Positions 16,291 through 25,630 of a stretch of 49,993 nt of DNA are shown here, piece after piece. The notes under the pieces were generated by a model. It was not told the DNA's origin, searched no databases, and was given only the letters and a program-made list of their open reading frames with translations. The position numbers and the translations under genes are program-made. This stretch comes from Anaerolineales bacterium (GTDB lineage: Bacteria > Chloroflexota > Anaerolineae > Anaerolineales > Anaerolineaceae), in NCBI GenBank assembly GCA_020060485.1, contig JAGVAB010000162.1, positions 1 through 49,993 of the forward strand, in the 5' to 3' direction. The first letter of the stretch is position 1. Each line of letters opens with the position of its first letter.

Positions 16291-17853
16291 TTATTGCATT
16301 TCCTGGGCTTCTTCCGAGAAGATGAAATTCAACACCATGGCATTAGTGATCCACTCCACCGGGGACTTGTCGTCTGTGAAAACCAGGGTCTGTTGCGGGG
16401 CGGGTTGCAGGTTGAGCATGGCGGTCTGGATGGAAAAGATGAGCAGTGGGCTGACTTGTTCTTCTTCCCGGGCTTCCAGCAGCAGCTTGAGGTTGGCGGT
16501 CAAATTGGCGGCTTCGGTCGGCTGCACGGTGGCATACAGGATCGAGTTGAAACTGTTGGGCAAGTCGATGACATGCACACTGGGGAAGATGGTCAGCAGG
16601 GTGGTGGCGAGGGCGTCAATCATGCGCCGGTCTTCGGGAGCGCGCCCCACATTTAATACCAGCACGCCATCATCGGTGAGATGGTCATAGGCGATCTGGA
16701 AAAACTCGCGTGTGGTCAAGTGGTAGGGGATATAAGGCGGACGGTAAGCATCCATGCTGATGATCTGGTATTTCTCCTGGCTGTGAGCCAGTCCCCAGCG
16801 TCCGTCCTGGACGAAGACGTTCAGATTGGGCTGGTTCATGTCGAAATACTCCCGCCCAACTTCAACAATCTTGGGGTCGATCTCGTAGCCGTCAATCTGG
16901 ATTGGACCATAAGCTTGTGTGGCCTGCCGGGCGGTGGTTCCGGCAGCCAAACCGATGATGGCAAGGCGTTTCACGTTTTGAGGGGAGTAGGGCGGGGTAT
17001 TGAAGAAGGGCGCAGCCAGAACCTGTTCCCATGGACCCATATAGATCAGTTGGGTGGGGTGATAAATGGAATGCACCCCCTGGCCTTCGTTCAGGCGCAG
17101 CAGCCGGTAGTCACCCTGTTCAAGCACCTGGATATAGTTATAGCCCGATTCGGTTTCATATACCTGGCCGGGAGTGGTTTTATCCGTACCGGGGAGCCCC
17201 CAGATGGCCAGGGCAACGATGACCAGCGGCACCCAGATGTATTGCAGCACTGCCCGCGGGCCGGAAGCCAGCCAAAGTCCGACCAGGCCGATGATTGCCA
17301 GGATCAGGCTGAAAAACAGGAAAGTACGGTAAGTGCCAATTGTTGGGAAAAGCAATAATACGGGGACGAAGGTGCCAATAAAGGAACCGAGGGTGGAAAT
17401 GCCATAGATGCGGCCGGAAATACTGCCCACGCCGCGGGCATCCTTGACTGCCAGACGGATGGCAAAAGGTGAGGCAGTGCCGATCAAGGTCATGGGAACG
17501 GCCAGCAGGATCAACACCGAAGTAAACGAGCCAAACAGGATGCCCAACTGCAACTGGTCAAAGGCGTTGGCTGCCAAACGCAGCACCGGCCGCGAGGCAA
17601 TGGGCACCGCCGCCGTGCTGATGGCTGCCCAGATCATGATGCGGTAAAAGGTGGTTTCGTCGCCAGAGCGGTCAGCCCATTTGCCGCCCAGAAAGTAGCC
17701 GCCTGCCAGATAGATCAGGATCAGGCCGATGATGCTGGCCCACACCAGATTGCTGGTGCCAAACACGTTGCCCAGCAGGCGTGAAGCGGCCATCTCAATG
17801 CCCAGACAACAGAGGCCGGAAAAGAAGACCACGACGTAGATATATTTGCGCAT
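16291..17853 (-). CDS. fused MFS-like membrane domain / spermidine-synthase-like methyltransferase-fold protein
   Basis: A 520-residue fusion. About seven transmembrane helices fill residues 5-225. They are followed by a Rossmann-type domain with LAIIGLAAGTTARQA near 294, DGYEIDPKIVEVGREYF near 318 and VFVQDGRWGL near 341, as in the SpeE fold. In true aminopropyltransferases the glycine loop is GGGDGG and the active site reads like IIVDSSDP. Here these are GLAAGT and IISMDAYRPPYIPYH, so the second acidic residue is missing. Polyamine synthesis is therefore doubtful; a membrane-tethered SAM-like or dcSAM-like ligand role is possible. GGAGG precedes the ATG. It is divergent from nnr and 65 bases ahead of the PH-like gene. 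Confidence 0.8.
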   Translation of the reverse strand: MRKYIYVVVFFSGLCCLGIEMAASRLLGNVFGTSNLVWASIIGLILIYLAGGYFLGGKWADRSGDETTFYRIMIWAAISTAAVPIASRPVLRLAANAFDQLQLGILFGSFTSVLILLAVPMTLIGTASPFAIRLAVKDARGVGSISGRIYGISTLGSFIGTFVPVLLLFPTIGTYRTFLFFSLILAIIGLVGLWLASGPRAVLQYIWVPLVIVALAIWGLPGTDKTTPGQVYETESGYNYIQVLEQGDYRLLRLNEGQGVHSIYHPTQLIYMGPWEQVLAAPFFNTPPYSPQNVKRLAIIGLAAGTTARQATQAYGPIQIDGYEIDPKIVEVGREYFDMNQPNLNVFVQDGRWGLAHSQEKYQIISMDAYRPPYIPYHLTTREFFQIAYDHLTDDGVLVLNVGRAPEDRRMIDALATTLLTIFPSVHVIDLPNSFNSILYATVQPTEAANLTANLKLLLEAREEEQVSPLLIFSIQTAMLNLQPAPQQTLVFTDDKSPVEWITNAMVLNFIFSEEAQEMQ

Positions 17854-17976
17854 AGTTTAATGCCTCCATCAGGAATACTGCATACTGGCTTCATTATAGT
17901 GGAGAATTTGGCCAATAGGGCTATAATACACAAAAAGGGGAGCGGACAGGAAGAGACACGAAGGAGTGAACCAGGG

Positions 17977-19584
17977 ATGAAATTGGTTAGTGTTTCAGAG
18001 ATGCAAGCCATTGAACGTCAGGCGGATGCCGGCGGTTTGAGCTATGCGCAGATGATGCAGAATGCCGGCGAAGGGTTGGCGAAGATCATTCATGCCCGTT
18101 TTGTGCATCAGCGCAGCAAGGCAGTGATGGGCCTGATCGGTTCCGGAAACAATGGCGGGGACGGCCTGGTGGCGCTGGCCTGGCTGGCACGGGCTGGATG
18201 GCAGGCACGCACTTACTTGCTGAAGCCGCGTCCGGCGGATGATCCTGCCCTGATCCAACTCAGGGAGGCCGGGGGCGTGGTGTTGGCGGTGGAGGATGAC
18301 CCGCAATTTTCCCACCTGGATGCCTGGCTGGATGCTTCGCTGGTGCTGCTGGATGCGGTGCTGGGCACGGGCATACGCTTGCCGCTGCGCGGGGTGTTGG
18401 CCGATGTGCTGGCGCAAACCGCGGCCTTTGCCGGGCGGCCTTTTGTGGTGGCGGTGGATTGTCCTTCTGGCGTGGACTGCGACAGTGGGCAGGCGGCTGA
18501 TGAATGCATCCCGGCTGACCTGACGGTGTGTATGGCGGCGGTCAAAGAGGGGCTTTTACGCCTGCCAGCTTATACATTGACGGGAGAATTGCAGGTGGTG
18601 GATATTGGTCTGCCGGATGATCTGCCCGAATTATTGCAGGTGAAGCGGGAAGTGCTGCTGGCTGAGGATGTGCGCGGCTTGCTGCCCGTCCGCCCGGCGG
18701 ATTCGCACAAAGGCACTTTTGGTACCCTGATGGCGGTGGCTGGCTCGGTCAATTACACCGGAGCAGCCTACCTGGCTTGCAAGGCTGCTTACCGGGTGGG
18801 GGCCGGACTGGTGCAGGCGGCTGTGCCCGGGCCATTGTATGAAGTGCTGGCCGGACACCTGCCGGAGGCAGTATGGTTGGTGCTGCCAGATGAAATGGGG
18901 GTGATCCAGGCCAAGGCAACCGAGTTGGTGCGTAAAAACCTGGAGCGGACAACGGCCTTGCTGTTGGGTCCGGGTTGGGGCGTGGAGGAAACAACCGGAG
19001 CTTTTTTGGCTGCGCTGCTGGCGCAGGGGAACCAGGCCGGTTTGGGATTCATTGCAAGGCCGGAAAGCCGCCGGGCAAAAGCCGGGAACGGACTGCCGCA
19101 ATTGGTGATTGATGCAGATGGTTTAAAGCTGCTGGCAAAACTACCCGGATGGCAGCGGCAATTACAGCCCCAATCGATTCTGACACCCCACCCGGGTGAG
19201 ATGGCACTCCTGTGCGGGCTGACGGTGGCCGAGATACAGGCCGACCGCCTGGGGCTGGCGCAAAATTTTGCCCGCGAATGGGGACAGGTACTGGTATTGA
19301 AAGGCGCGTTTACTGTTGTGGCCAGCCCTGACGGGCAGACGGCGGTGGTGCCGGTGGCCAGTTCTGCTCTGGCCAGTGCCGGCACAGGGGATGTTCTGGC
19401 GGGGATGATTGGCGGCTTGTGCGCCCAGGGGGTACAGCCCTTTGACGCAGCGTGTGCCGGGGCGTGGCTGCATGCACAAACTGGTCTATTGGCAGCTGTC
19501 AGGCTGGGGTCAGAGGCGGCAGTCATTGCCGGCGACTTGCTGGAAGCCATCCCGCAGGTGCTGGCTGGTTTGAACAGGGCGTGA
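17977..19584 (+). CDS. nnr: bifunctional NAD(P)H-hydrate epimerase / ADP-dependent NAD(P)H-hydrate dehydratase
   Basis: A 535-residue metabolite-repair enzyme. The N-terminal YjeF domain (about 1-215) epimerises R/S-NAD(P)HX and shows GSGNNGGDG at 55-63 and AVDCPSGVDCDSG near 160. The C-terminal ribokinase-like domain (about 225-535) dehydrates S-NAD(P)HX with ADP. It shows KGTFGTLMAVAGS near 244, LTPHPGEM near 403, VLKGAFTVV near 438 and ASAGTGDVLAG near 467-477. Both halves are complete. ATG 17977 is chosen because AAGGAG lies upstream. A TATAAT at 17922-17927 is a plausible -10, although no strong -35 is visible. It converges on the YtxH-like gene, with a terminator between them. Confidence 0.93.
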   Translation: MKLVSVSEMQAIERQADAGGLSYAQMMQNAGEGLAKIIHARFVHQRSKAVMGLIGSGNNGGDGLVALAWLARAGWQARTYLLKPRPADDPALIQLREAGGVVLAVEDDPQFSHLDAWLDASLVLLDAVLGTGIRLPLRGVLADVLAQTAAFAGRPFVVAVDCPSGVDCDSGQAADECIPADLTVCMAAVKEGLLRLPAYTLTGELQVVDIGLPDDLPELLQVKREVLLAEDVRGLLPVRPADSHKGTFGTLMAVAGSVNYTGAAYLACKAAYRVGAGLVQAAVPGPLYEVLAGHLPEAVWLVLPDEMGVIQAKATELVRKNLERTTALLLGPGWGVEETTGAFLAALLAQGNQAGLGFIARPESRRAKAGNGLPQLVIDADGLKLLAKLPGWQRQLQPQSILTPHPGEMALLCGLTVAEIQADRLGLAQNFAREWGQVLVLKGAFTVVASPDGQTAVVPVASSALASAGTGDVLAGMIGGLCAQGVQPFDAACAGAWLHAQTGLLAAVRLGSEAAVIAGDLLEAIPQVLAGLNRA

Positions 19585-19602
19585 CCCTGAAAATAGGCAA
19601 GC

Positions 19603-19635
19603 AACAGCCCGACCAATTGGCCGGGCTGTTTTTTT
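19603..19635 (+). terminator. rho-independent terminator after nnr
   Basis: AACAGCCCG (19603-19611) pairs with CGGGCTGTT (19622-19630) and is followed by a continuing T run to 19635. The loop itself holds CCAATTGG. This is a classic intrinsic terminator. Confidence 0.9.
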
Positions 19636-19642
19636 CTTGAGC

Positions 19643-19661
19643 GAACCGGTCACTGAGCTTG
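19643..19661 (-). repeat. fragment of the CAAGCTC dispersed repeat
   Basis: Read on the minus strand, this stretch gives GCAAGCTCAGTGACCGGTT, which shares CAAGCTCAG with the hairpin loops at 4937-4983 and 33605-33627. The flanking bases differ and no good hairpin forms, so it may be a decayed copy. Confidence 0.35.
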
Positions 19662-19726
19662 CACTCCCTGGCACTGCCTCCAGGGCAAGTGTGGGATCAA
19701 AGTGTCCGGTTTGATTGCAGGCAAAC

Positions 19727-20104
19727 TTAGGCGCTGGCTTCAGGAGCCTCGCCCTTCCCTTTTTTCAACTTGGCCATTTGCTCTTCCAGCAGAACATGTC
19801 CCTTGGTTTGCAGTTCTTCTGCTTTTTCTTTGCCAACTTTGGCAAGTTCTTCGGCTTTTTCCTTGGCGGTTTTTGTCAATTCTTCCACCTGTGCCTGAGC
19901 TTTCCCCAAACTTTCCTCCAACTGGGCATAGGCATCATCCACCTTTTCGGTAGCCTTGTCGCTCAGTTCAATAGCCTTTTCCTTGATGACGGTGCGGGTT
20001 TCTTCACCGGATTGGGGGGCCAGCAACAGGGCTGTTACTGCACCGACCAGACCGCCGACCAAAAAGCCCAGAACAAAATTACCAAAATCATTATTGTCTG
20101 ACAT
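19727..20104 (-). CDS. YtxH-domain protein
   Basis: A 125-residue protein. The N-terminal glycine-rich transmembrane helix GFLVGGLVGAVTALLLAPQSG (about residues 10-30) is the YtxH signature. It is followed by a long amphipathic, Ala/Glu/Lys-rich helix made of repeated KEKAEEL-type units, probably a coiled coil. In Bacillus, YtxH is a general-stress protein; the biochemical role is unknown. The ATG at 20104 is chosen over an upstream frame start because AAAGGAGA precedes it. It lies 53 bases after the YtxG-like gene on the same strand, the same pairing as ytxG-ytxH in Bacillus. Confidence 0.82.
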   Translation of the reverse strand: MSDNNDFGNFVLGFLVGGLVGAVTALLLAPQSGEETRTVIKEKAIELSDKATEKVDDAYAQLEESLGKAQAQVEELTKTAKEKAEELAKVGKEKAEELQTKGHVLLEEQMAKLKKGKGEAPEASA

Positions 20105-20157
20105 TGTATTGATTCTCCTTTCAAATATTGACACAAAATAAATGGTGACAGTTTAGC

Positions 20158-20649
20158 TTATTTCTTCTTGCCGAAATTGAGCAGATCCGTGATCTTCTTG
20201 AGATATGCAAGATATTCATTGATCTTGATAACAGGCTCGGCAAGATTGTCGCTCAGGAATGCGGCGGTGCCGCGGATGGTACTGACTGTCTCATTGGTGG
20301 AATCGATGATCGGTTTGATCTCGTTTTGCAGCAGGTTGGTCAAAAGAGCCAGTTGCACGATGAGAATGATGAGCGCTACACCTATGACCAGCGATTCGAG
20401 CGCCATGAAGATGATGAAAATATCCCGCACACGGCCGGTTACATCGGGGCCTTTGGTGTATAGAAAGGCCAGGGCAGCGATGATCAGAATGACCAGCATC
20501 ACCACGCCCGCGACGATCATGATGATCTTGCCGCGGCTGAGCGTTTCGCCGTTTTCCTGGGGGCGCGCCTCCTCTGTTAATTTGGGGGCAGGTACTACAG
20601 GCATTATTGTTTCGGCTGATTTTTGGGGTGTTTGTGTGTTTTCTTCCAT
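20158..20649 (-). CDS. membrane protein resembling YtxG/DUF948
   Basis: A 163-residue protein with a Pro/Glu-rich cytoplasmic N-terminus of about 40 residues. Two transmembrane helices follow, near 42-64 and 78-106. The C-terminal amphipathic region (LLQNEIKPIIDSTNETVSTIRGTAAFLSD) resembles DUF948 proteins, with spaced hydrophobic residues and Thr/Asn. Being directly upstream of a YtxH-domain gene supports the assignment, though the two-helix topology is not the standard single N-terminal helix. No Shine-Dalgarno sequence is present. Instead a TATAAT (minus strand) lies eight bases upstream of the ATG, compatible with a leaderless mRNA. Confidence 0.65.
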   Translation of the reverse strand: MEENTQTPQKSAETIMPVVPAPKLTEEARPQENGETLSRGKIIMIVAGVVMLVILIIAALAFLYTKGPDVTGRVRDIFIIFMALESLVIGVALIILIVQLALLTNLLQNEIKPIIDSTNETVSTIRGTAAFLSDNLAEPVIKINEYLAYLKKITDLLNFGKKK

Positions 20650-20657
20650 ATTTTTCT

Positions 20658-20663
20658 ATTATA
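20658..20663 (-). promoter_or_regulatory. -10 element giving a probable leaderless transcript
   Basis: A perfect TATAAT on the minus strand at 20663-20658, with eight bases to the ATG at 20649. A start site 6-8 bases downstream would leave an untranslated leader of 0-3 bases. No strong -35 is visible at 17 bases. Confidence 0.45.
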
Positions 20664-20862
20664 TCATACTGGTCTAATCGGATAATCTTTATTTGAGTAA
20701 TATTATTATACACACGAACGGCTTTCCTGGTATGTTAAAAAATGTACCAATTTCAGGATTGACGGCTGCTGGGCAGGGTGGGGCGTTTTTCTGGTATGTC
20801 AGAAAGCCGAAGGTCATGCCGGATTGATTGGTGCGGGAAAAAATTGCAGAAAAGGGGTCTTC

Positions 20863-21480
20863 ATGTTAAACTTACTTGTTATGGTGCGCAACTATTTCTT
20901 TTTATTTTTGGGGCTTGTGATGCCGATTTGGTCGGTTTTTTTTCAATTCAGCCGGCCGAAAATCGATTCTCCGCAGGCTGGTGAAGCCTTGCAGGGGGCA
21001 GTGACAATCACCGGCACAACCGATGTGGTGGGTTTCAGCAGCATGGAAGTATCATTTTCCTATGGCACTGGCAGCGACGGCACCTGGTTTTTGATCGCCC
21101 AGAGCGACCAGCCCGTACGGGATGGAATTTTGGCCACATGGGATACCAGCAGCATTGCTGACGGCATTTACCAGCTGCGAGTATGGGTGGATACGGTGGA
21201 TGGGGAAACGGTTGAGATGGTGGTCAAGGATCTGCGGGTGCGCAATTACACCCCGGTGGAGACCAATACGCCTCCGCCGGAAAAGTACACTGCCGAGCCA
21301 CAAGCCGTTGCGCCTGTCAGTACAGCCATCCCAACCCCTACATTGTTACCGCCCAATCCAGCCAGTGTCACCATGACCAGGCTGGGTTTCAGCATTGTAC
21401 AGGGGATGGTCTTTGTCCTGGTTGCATTCATGATCATCGGCATTTATGGCGCCTCCCGGCGGAAACGCCCGCGCCGTTGA
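20863..21480 (+). CDS. membrane-anchored protein with Ig-like extracellular domain
   Basis: A 205-residue protein. The N-terminal hydrophobic helix (about 5-28) may act as signal or anchor. A single domain follows at about 35-130 with the Ig/Big-type pattern: PQAGEALQGAVTITGT near the start, and WDTSSIADGIYQLRVWVDTVDG near 90-115. Then comes a Thr/Pro-rich linker (VETNTPPPEKYTAEP...) of about 50 residues. A C-terminal transmembrane helix (175-195) ends in a basic tail (SRRKRPRR). This places the domain outside the cell, tethered by the C-terminal anchor. AAAAGGGG precedes ATG 20863. It is the first gene of a forward block, 10 bases before pth. Function unknown. Confidence 0.75.
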   Translation: MLNLLVMVRNYFFLFLGLVMPIWSVFFQFSRPKIDSPQAGEALQGAVTITGTTDVVGFSSMEVSFSYGTGSDGTWFLIAQSDQPVRDGILATWDTSSIADGIYQLRVWVDTVDGETVEMVVKDLRVRNYTPVETNTPPPEKYTAEPQAVAPVSTAIPTPTLLPPNPASVTMTRLGFSIVQGMVFVLVAFMIIGIYGASRRKRPRR

Positions 21481-21490
21481 TTTGAGAGAA

Positions 21491-22126
21491 ATGTTGAGAA
21501 AAATTTCAGACATGCTATTTAGAAAAGATGATGCATCCGATGCGCCAACCATCCTGATCGTTGGTTTGGGCAATCCGGGTAGAGAATACCGCAACACGCG
21601 CCATAATATTGGTTTTATGGCTGTGGACAAATTTTGCGAGGCGCATGACGTGCGCCTGGGCAAGGTACAGTTCAAATCCCTGGTGGGGCAGATACGCCTG
21701 AGGCAGGTGCGGGTGATCCTCGCCAAGCCGCAGACATTCATGAACCTGTCGGGTGAGGCCGTATCGGCTCTGGTGCGGTTTTACAAGATTCCGTTGGAGC
21801 AGGTGCTGGTGGTACATGATGACCTGGACCTGCCCTATGGTACCCTGCGTTTGCGTCCGGGGGGTGGGGCGGGCGGCCAGAAGGGACTTGGCTCGATCAT
21901 CACCAAACTGGGTACCCAGCAGTTTCCGCGTATGCGCCTGGGTATCGGCCGCCCTCCGGGACAAATGGACCCGGCAGGCTATGTTTTGCAGGATTTCAAT
22001 CGGGTTGAGCAGGAGGAACTGGTTTTCACCCTGCGCCGTGCAGCGGAGGCCATGCAGGTTTTTGTGGAAGAAGGTCTGGAAAAAGCCATGAACCGTTACA
22101 ATGGAGCCGGCGAGAATGGCGGGTAG
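21491..22126 (+). CDS. pth: peptidyl-tRNA hydrolase
   Basis: A 211-residue cytoplasmic enzyme that releases tRNA from stalled peptidyl-tRNA. Family residues are visible: GLGNPG (25-30), TRHNIGF with catalytic His38, KPQTFMNLSG near 79-88, and VVHDDLDLPYG with Asp110. GGGAGGQKGLGSI follows. The N-terminus is about 18 residues longer than in E. coli. ATG 21491 (weak GAGAGAA) or 21512 are both possible; an earlier ATG at 21446 lies inside the preceding gene. The end overlaps the mfd start by 26 bases, implying translational coupling. Confidence 0.92.
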   Translation: MLRKISDMLFRKDDASDAPTILIVGLGNPGREYRNTRHNIGFMAVDKFCEAHDVRLGKVQFKSLVGQIRLRQVRVILAKPQTFMNLSGEAVSALVRFYKIPLEQVLVVHDDLDLPYGTLRLRPGGGAGGQKGLGSIITKLGTQQFPRMRLGIGRPPGQMDPAGYVLQDFNRVEQEELVFTLRRAAEAMQVFVEEGLEKAMNRYNGAGENGG

Positions 22127-25100
22127 TTTGCTTCTGCGAACCATGCGGTCCTTGGGCAGCTATCAGGAATTGCTGGCAGACCTGCGTGACGGGGTGCATC
22201 TGTCCGGTCTGGGGCTGCCGCGGGCAGCGCGCCTGCCGGTTCTGGCTGCTTTGCAGCAAGATTTGGCTGTGCCGGTGGTGCTGATAACCAGCCGCGCTGA
22301 CCGGGCATTGACCCTGCTGGATGAGCTGGGTTTCTGGGCTCCAGAAACCACGCGCCAGCATTTTCCTGAACCGAACCCGTTGTTTTATGAACGGGCCAGT
22401 TGGGGGGCGGTGGTGCGGCGGGAAAGATTGCAGGCCCTGACCGGGTTGGCCGCCTATCACCTGCCAGGTTTGGAGAAGCCAGCCACCCCGCCGGTACTGG
22501 TTGCCCCTGTGCGGGCTGTGATGGCACGTACCCTGCCGCGCCGCGACTTCCTTCAACATACCCGTATGTTGAGTGTGAACAAAACCGCGGCTATTGACGA
22601 ACTGGTGCGCCGCTGGGTGGATATTGGCTATCAACCCAGCGAGACTGTGGTTGAGCCGGGGCAATTTTCGCGGCGCGGCGGCATTCTCGATATCTGGCCG
22701 CCGGCTTCTGTTTCCCCGGTGCGCCTGGAGTTTTTCGGTGACGAAATAGATACCCTGCGCAGTTTTGACCCCTCCACTCAGCGCACCATTCACAATTTAC
22801 AGAACGTGATGATTGGCCCGGCCCGCGAATACCTGCCGGGCAAGGCCGCAGGCATGGACTGGATTGAAGAAGGGCGTGAACTGGATGAATTTGACCTGCC
22901 GCGCCTGCATCCTTCTCCGGCCAGTGTACTGGATTATTTGCCCCGCAAGGCGTTGATAGTGGTGGATGACCTTGACCTGCTGGCGGCAGCCGCCAGCGAA
23001 GTTGAGGAGCAGGCGGTGCGTTTCCGCCAGGAAAGCATTGCAGAAGGAACGCTTTCTGAGGAGCAACCAGTACCTTACCTTTCCTGGTCCGAGGTGCAGG
23101 ATCAGTTGACGTCGGCCAACTGGCTGGAATTGGGCCGTTCCACGGCCGGGGAAAACTTTTCGCTGCTGGCTCAGGCCTTCACGCCAGGCGGGCGTTTTGG
23201 TGGACGGTTGAAACCGCTGCTGGATGCGGTTGGTGAATATTGTCAACACGGCGAGCAGGTGGTCATTGTTTCGCGGCAATCGCCGCGCTTGCAGGAATTG
23301 TGGAAGGACCGCGAGAGCTTTCTGGATCTGGTCAGCGCACCACAATTTGTGGAAGGCATGTTGACCGAAGGCTGGACGCTTTCCTCACCAGAAGTGGTTC
23401 CCACCCATCTATTCACTGACAGTGAGGTTTTTGGCTGGGACCGCCCCAAACCGCGCCAGAAACGTTTGGAGGTGGCTGAAGCCCCCGAAGCCAGCTATGC
23501 CGATCTGGAGGCGGGGGACTGGGTGGTGCATGTTGATTACGGCATCGGCCGCTTCGCCGGGCTGGTGACGCGGGTGATGGAGGGGGTGGAACGCGAGTTC
23601 CTGCGCATCGATTACGATCAGGGCGATCAGCTTTTTGTGCCTGTACACCAGGCTGACCGTATCAGCCGGTATATCGGTGCGGACGGCAGTGAACCTCACT
23701 CGACGCGCCTTGGAACAGGCGAATGGGGCAACGCCACCTCACGCACCCGCCAGGCGGTGATGGAGATCGCCAGCGATCTGTTGGAGCTGTATGCCAACCG
23801 CCAGGTGTCCAAAGGGCATGCCTTCTCTGCCGATGTGCCCTGGCAGCAGGAGATGGAAGCCAGTTTTCCCTACATTGAAACCGATGACCAACTGCTGGCC
23901 ATTGCCAACATCAAGCACGATATGGAAAGTCCGCGCCCCATGGACCGTCTGCTGTGCGGGGACGTGGGTTATGGCAAAACCGAGGTGGCCCTGCGGGCAG
24001 CCTTCAAGGCGGTGATGGACGGCAAACAGGTGGCCCTGCTGGTGCCCACCACGGTTCTGGCCCAACAGCATTACGAAACCTTTCGCCAACGCCTGGCTGC
24101 TTACCCGGTGGAAGTGGAAATGCTCTCCCGCTTCCGTACGCCCAAGCAGCAGGATGAGATTCTCAAGCGGGTACGGAATGGGGCGGTGGACATCGTCATT
24201 GGCACACACCGTTTGGTGCAGTCCGATGTCGGTTTTCAGGATCTGGGCCTGGTCATCATAGACGAGGAACAGCGTTTTGGTGTGACTCACAAGGAATATC
24301 TTAAAAAAATGCGCCAGGAGGTGGACGTATTAACCATGACGGCCACACCCATCCCGCGCACGCTTTACATGGCCCTGACCGGTGTGCGGGATATTTCGAT
24401 GATCGCCACCCCGCCTGAAGAGCGATTGCCGGTCATTACCCACATAGGACCTTATTCCAAGCGGCTTATCCGCCAGGCCCTTTTGCGTGAGCTGGAGCGC
24501 GGCGGTCAGATCTTCTTTGTGCATAACCGGGTACAGACGATTGAAGCCATGCGCCGGCATCTTGCCAGGCTGGTGCCGGAAGTGCGTATAGGTATCGGAC
24601 ATGGACAGATGCCGGAGAACGAGCTTTCGCATGTGATGGAAGTCTTTACCAAAGGAGATATCGATGTGCTGCTGTGCACCTCGATTATTGAATCTGGGCT
24701 GGATATTCCCAATGCCAATACCCTGATCGTGGACCGGGCGGATACCTTTGGCCTGGCACAACTTTACCAACTGCGCGGTCGGGTGGGGCGCGGCGCCCAG
24801 CGCGCCTATGCCTATTTCTTCCGCCACAAGAGCAAATCGTCCACTCCGCAAGGTCTGGAGCGGCTGGAAGTGATCGCCGAAAACACCCAGCTGGGAGCGG
24901 GCTATTCGATCGCCATGCGTGACCTGGAGATGCGCGGGGCAGGAGAGTTCCTGGGCACGCGCCAGCATGGTTACATTGCCGCAGTGGGTTTTCATTTATA
25001 TACCCGGCTCTTGGGGCAGGCTGTGCGTGATCTGCGCCGGGCGCAGGGACTGGAAGCCGAGCAAAGTGACCAGTTTATGGTCAAGGATCTGCGTTTGCCG

Positions 25101-25526
25101 GTCAGCGTGGAACTGCCCACCGCGGTAGGAATCCCTCTGGAATATGTGCCGGAGCAGCGCATTCGTTTGCAGCTTTACCGACGGCTGGCGGATATGCAGT
25201 CTGAAGAAGATGTGGATGCCCTGGCCGGGGAATTCGACGATCGCTTTGGCCCCATGCCTGCCCAAACCAGGGAACTGCTGTACCAAATGAAGGTCAAACT
25301 GCGGGGAGAGAAAATTGGCCTGAATTCGATCAGCATGGAGGGGGATCAAATCGTGCTGCGTTTCCCGCCGCTGCCCAAAGGCATTACCTCCCGGCATTTG
25401 CCGGAAATCGGCTGGCGCACCCGTACCGGCAAGAATTCCTACCGCATCTTTTTAAAAGAGACAGATGATTGGCAGCCCTTGTTGCTGGATGTGCTGGAAG
25501 AGATCTGCAATACAATGGGAAAGTAA
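22101..25526 (+). CDS. mfd: transcription-repair coupling factor Mfd
   Basis: A 1141-residue ATP-dependent translocase that removes stalled RNA polymerase and recruits UvrA, starting transcription-coupled repair. Domains in order: UvrB-like N-terminal region (about 1-330); polymerase-interacting CarD-like domain at about 466-535 (AGDWVVHVDYGIGRFAG); superfamily 2 helicase with Walker A GDVGYGKTE near 620, DEEQ near 721 and motif VI in QLRGRVGRG near 895. The C-terminal TRCF domain (about 985-1085) contains the PTAVGIPLEYVPEQRIRLQL region. Full length for the family. ATG 22101 lies inside pth; ATG 22116 is an alternative. uvrB, acting in the same pathway, lies 0.9 kb downstream. Confidence 0.95.
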   Translation: MEPARMAGSLLLRTMRSLGSYQELLADLRDGVHLSGLGLPRAARLPVLAALQQDLAVPVVLITSRADRALTLLDELGFWAPETTRQHFPEPNPLFYERASWGAVVRRERLQALTGLAAYHLPGLEKPATPPVLVAPVRAVMARTLPRRDFLQHTRMLSVNKTAAIDELVRRWVDIGYQPSETVVEPGQFSRRGGILDIWPPASVSPVRLEFFGDEIDTLRSFDPSTQRTIHNLQNVMIGPAREYLPGKAAGMDWIEEGRELDEFDLPRLHPSPASVLDYLPRKALIVVDDLDLLAAAASEVEEQAVRFRQESIAEGTLSEEQPVPYLSWSEVQDQLTSANWLELGRSTAGENFSLLAQAFTPGGRFGGRLKPLLDAVGEYCQHGEQVVIVSRQSPRLQELWKDRESFLDLVSAPQFVEGMLTEGWTLSSPEVVPTHLFTDSEVFGWDRPKPRQKRLEVAEAPEASYADLEAGDWVVHVDYGIGRFAGLVTRVMEGVEREFLRIDYDQGDQLFVPVHQADRISRYIGADGSEPHSTRLGTGEWGNATSRTRQAVMEIASDLLELYANRQVSKGHAFSADVPWQQEMEASFPYIETDDQLLAIANIKHDMESPRPMDRLLCGDVGYGKTEVALRAAFKAVMDGKQVALLVPTTVLAQQHYETFRQRLAAYPVEVEMLSRFRTPKQQDEILKRVRNGAVDIVIGTHRLVQSDVGFQDLGLVIIDEEQRFGVTHKEYLKKMRQEVDVLTMTATPIPRTLYMALTGVRDISMIATPPEERLPVITHIGPYSKRLIRQALLRELERGGQIFFVHNRVQTIEAMRRHLARLVPEVRIGIGHGQMPENELSHVMEVFTKGDIDVLLCTSIIESGLDIPNANTLIVDRADTFGLAQLYQLRGRVGRGAQRAYAYFFRHKSKSSTPQGLERLEVIAENTQLGAGYSIAMRDLEMRGAGEFLGTRQHGYIAAVGFHLYTRLLGQAVRDLRRAQGLEAEQSDQFMVKDLRLPVSVELPTAVGIPLEYVPEQRIRLQLYRRLADMQSEEDVDALAGEFDDRFGPMPAQTRELLYQMKVKLRGEKIGLNSISMEGDQIVLRFPPLPKGITSRHLPEIGWRTRTGKNSYRIFLKETDDWQPLLLDVLEEICNTMGK

Positions 25527-25630
25527 ACCCGGGCGGCATGCCATCTGGCTTGTATCTGTCAGAAACCTTGAGTACAATAAATACCGGAAACAATCATTCC
25601 TGATGGGTGTCAAACGGATTGGGAGGAATC

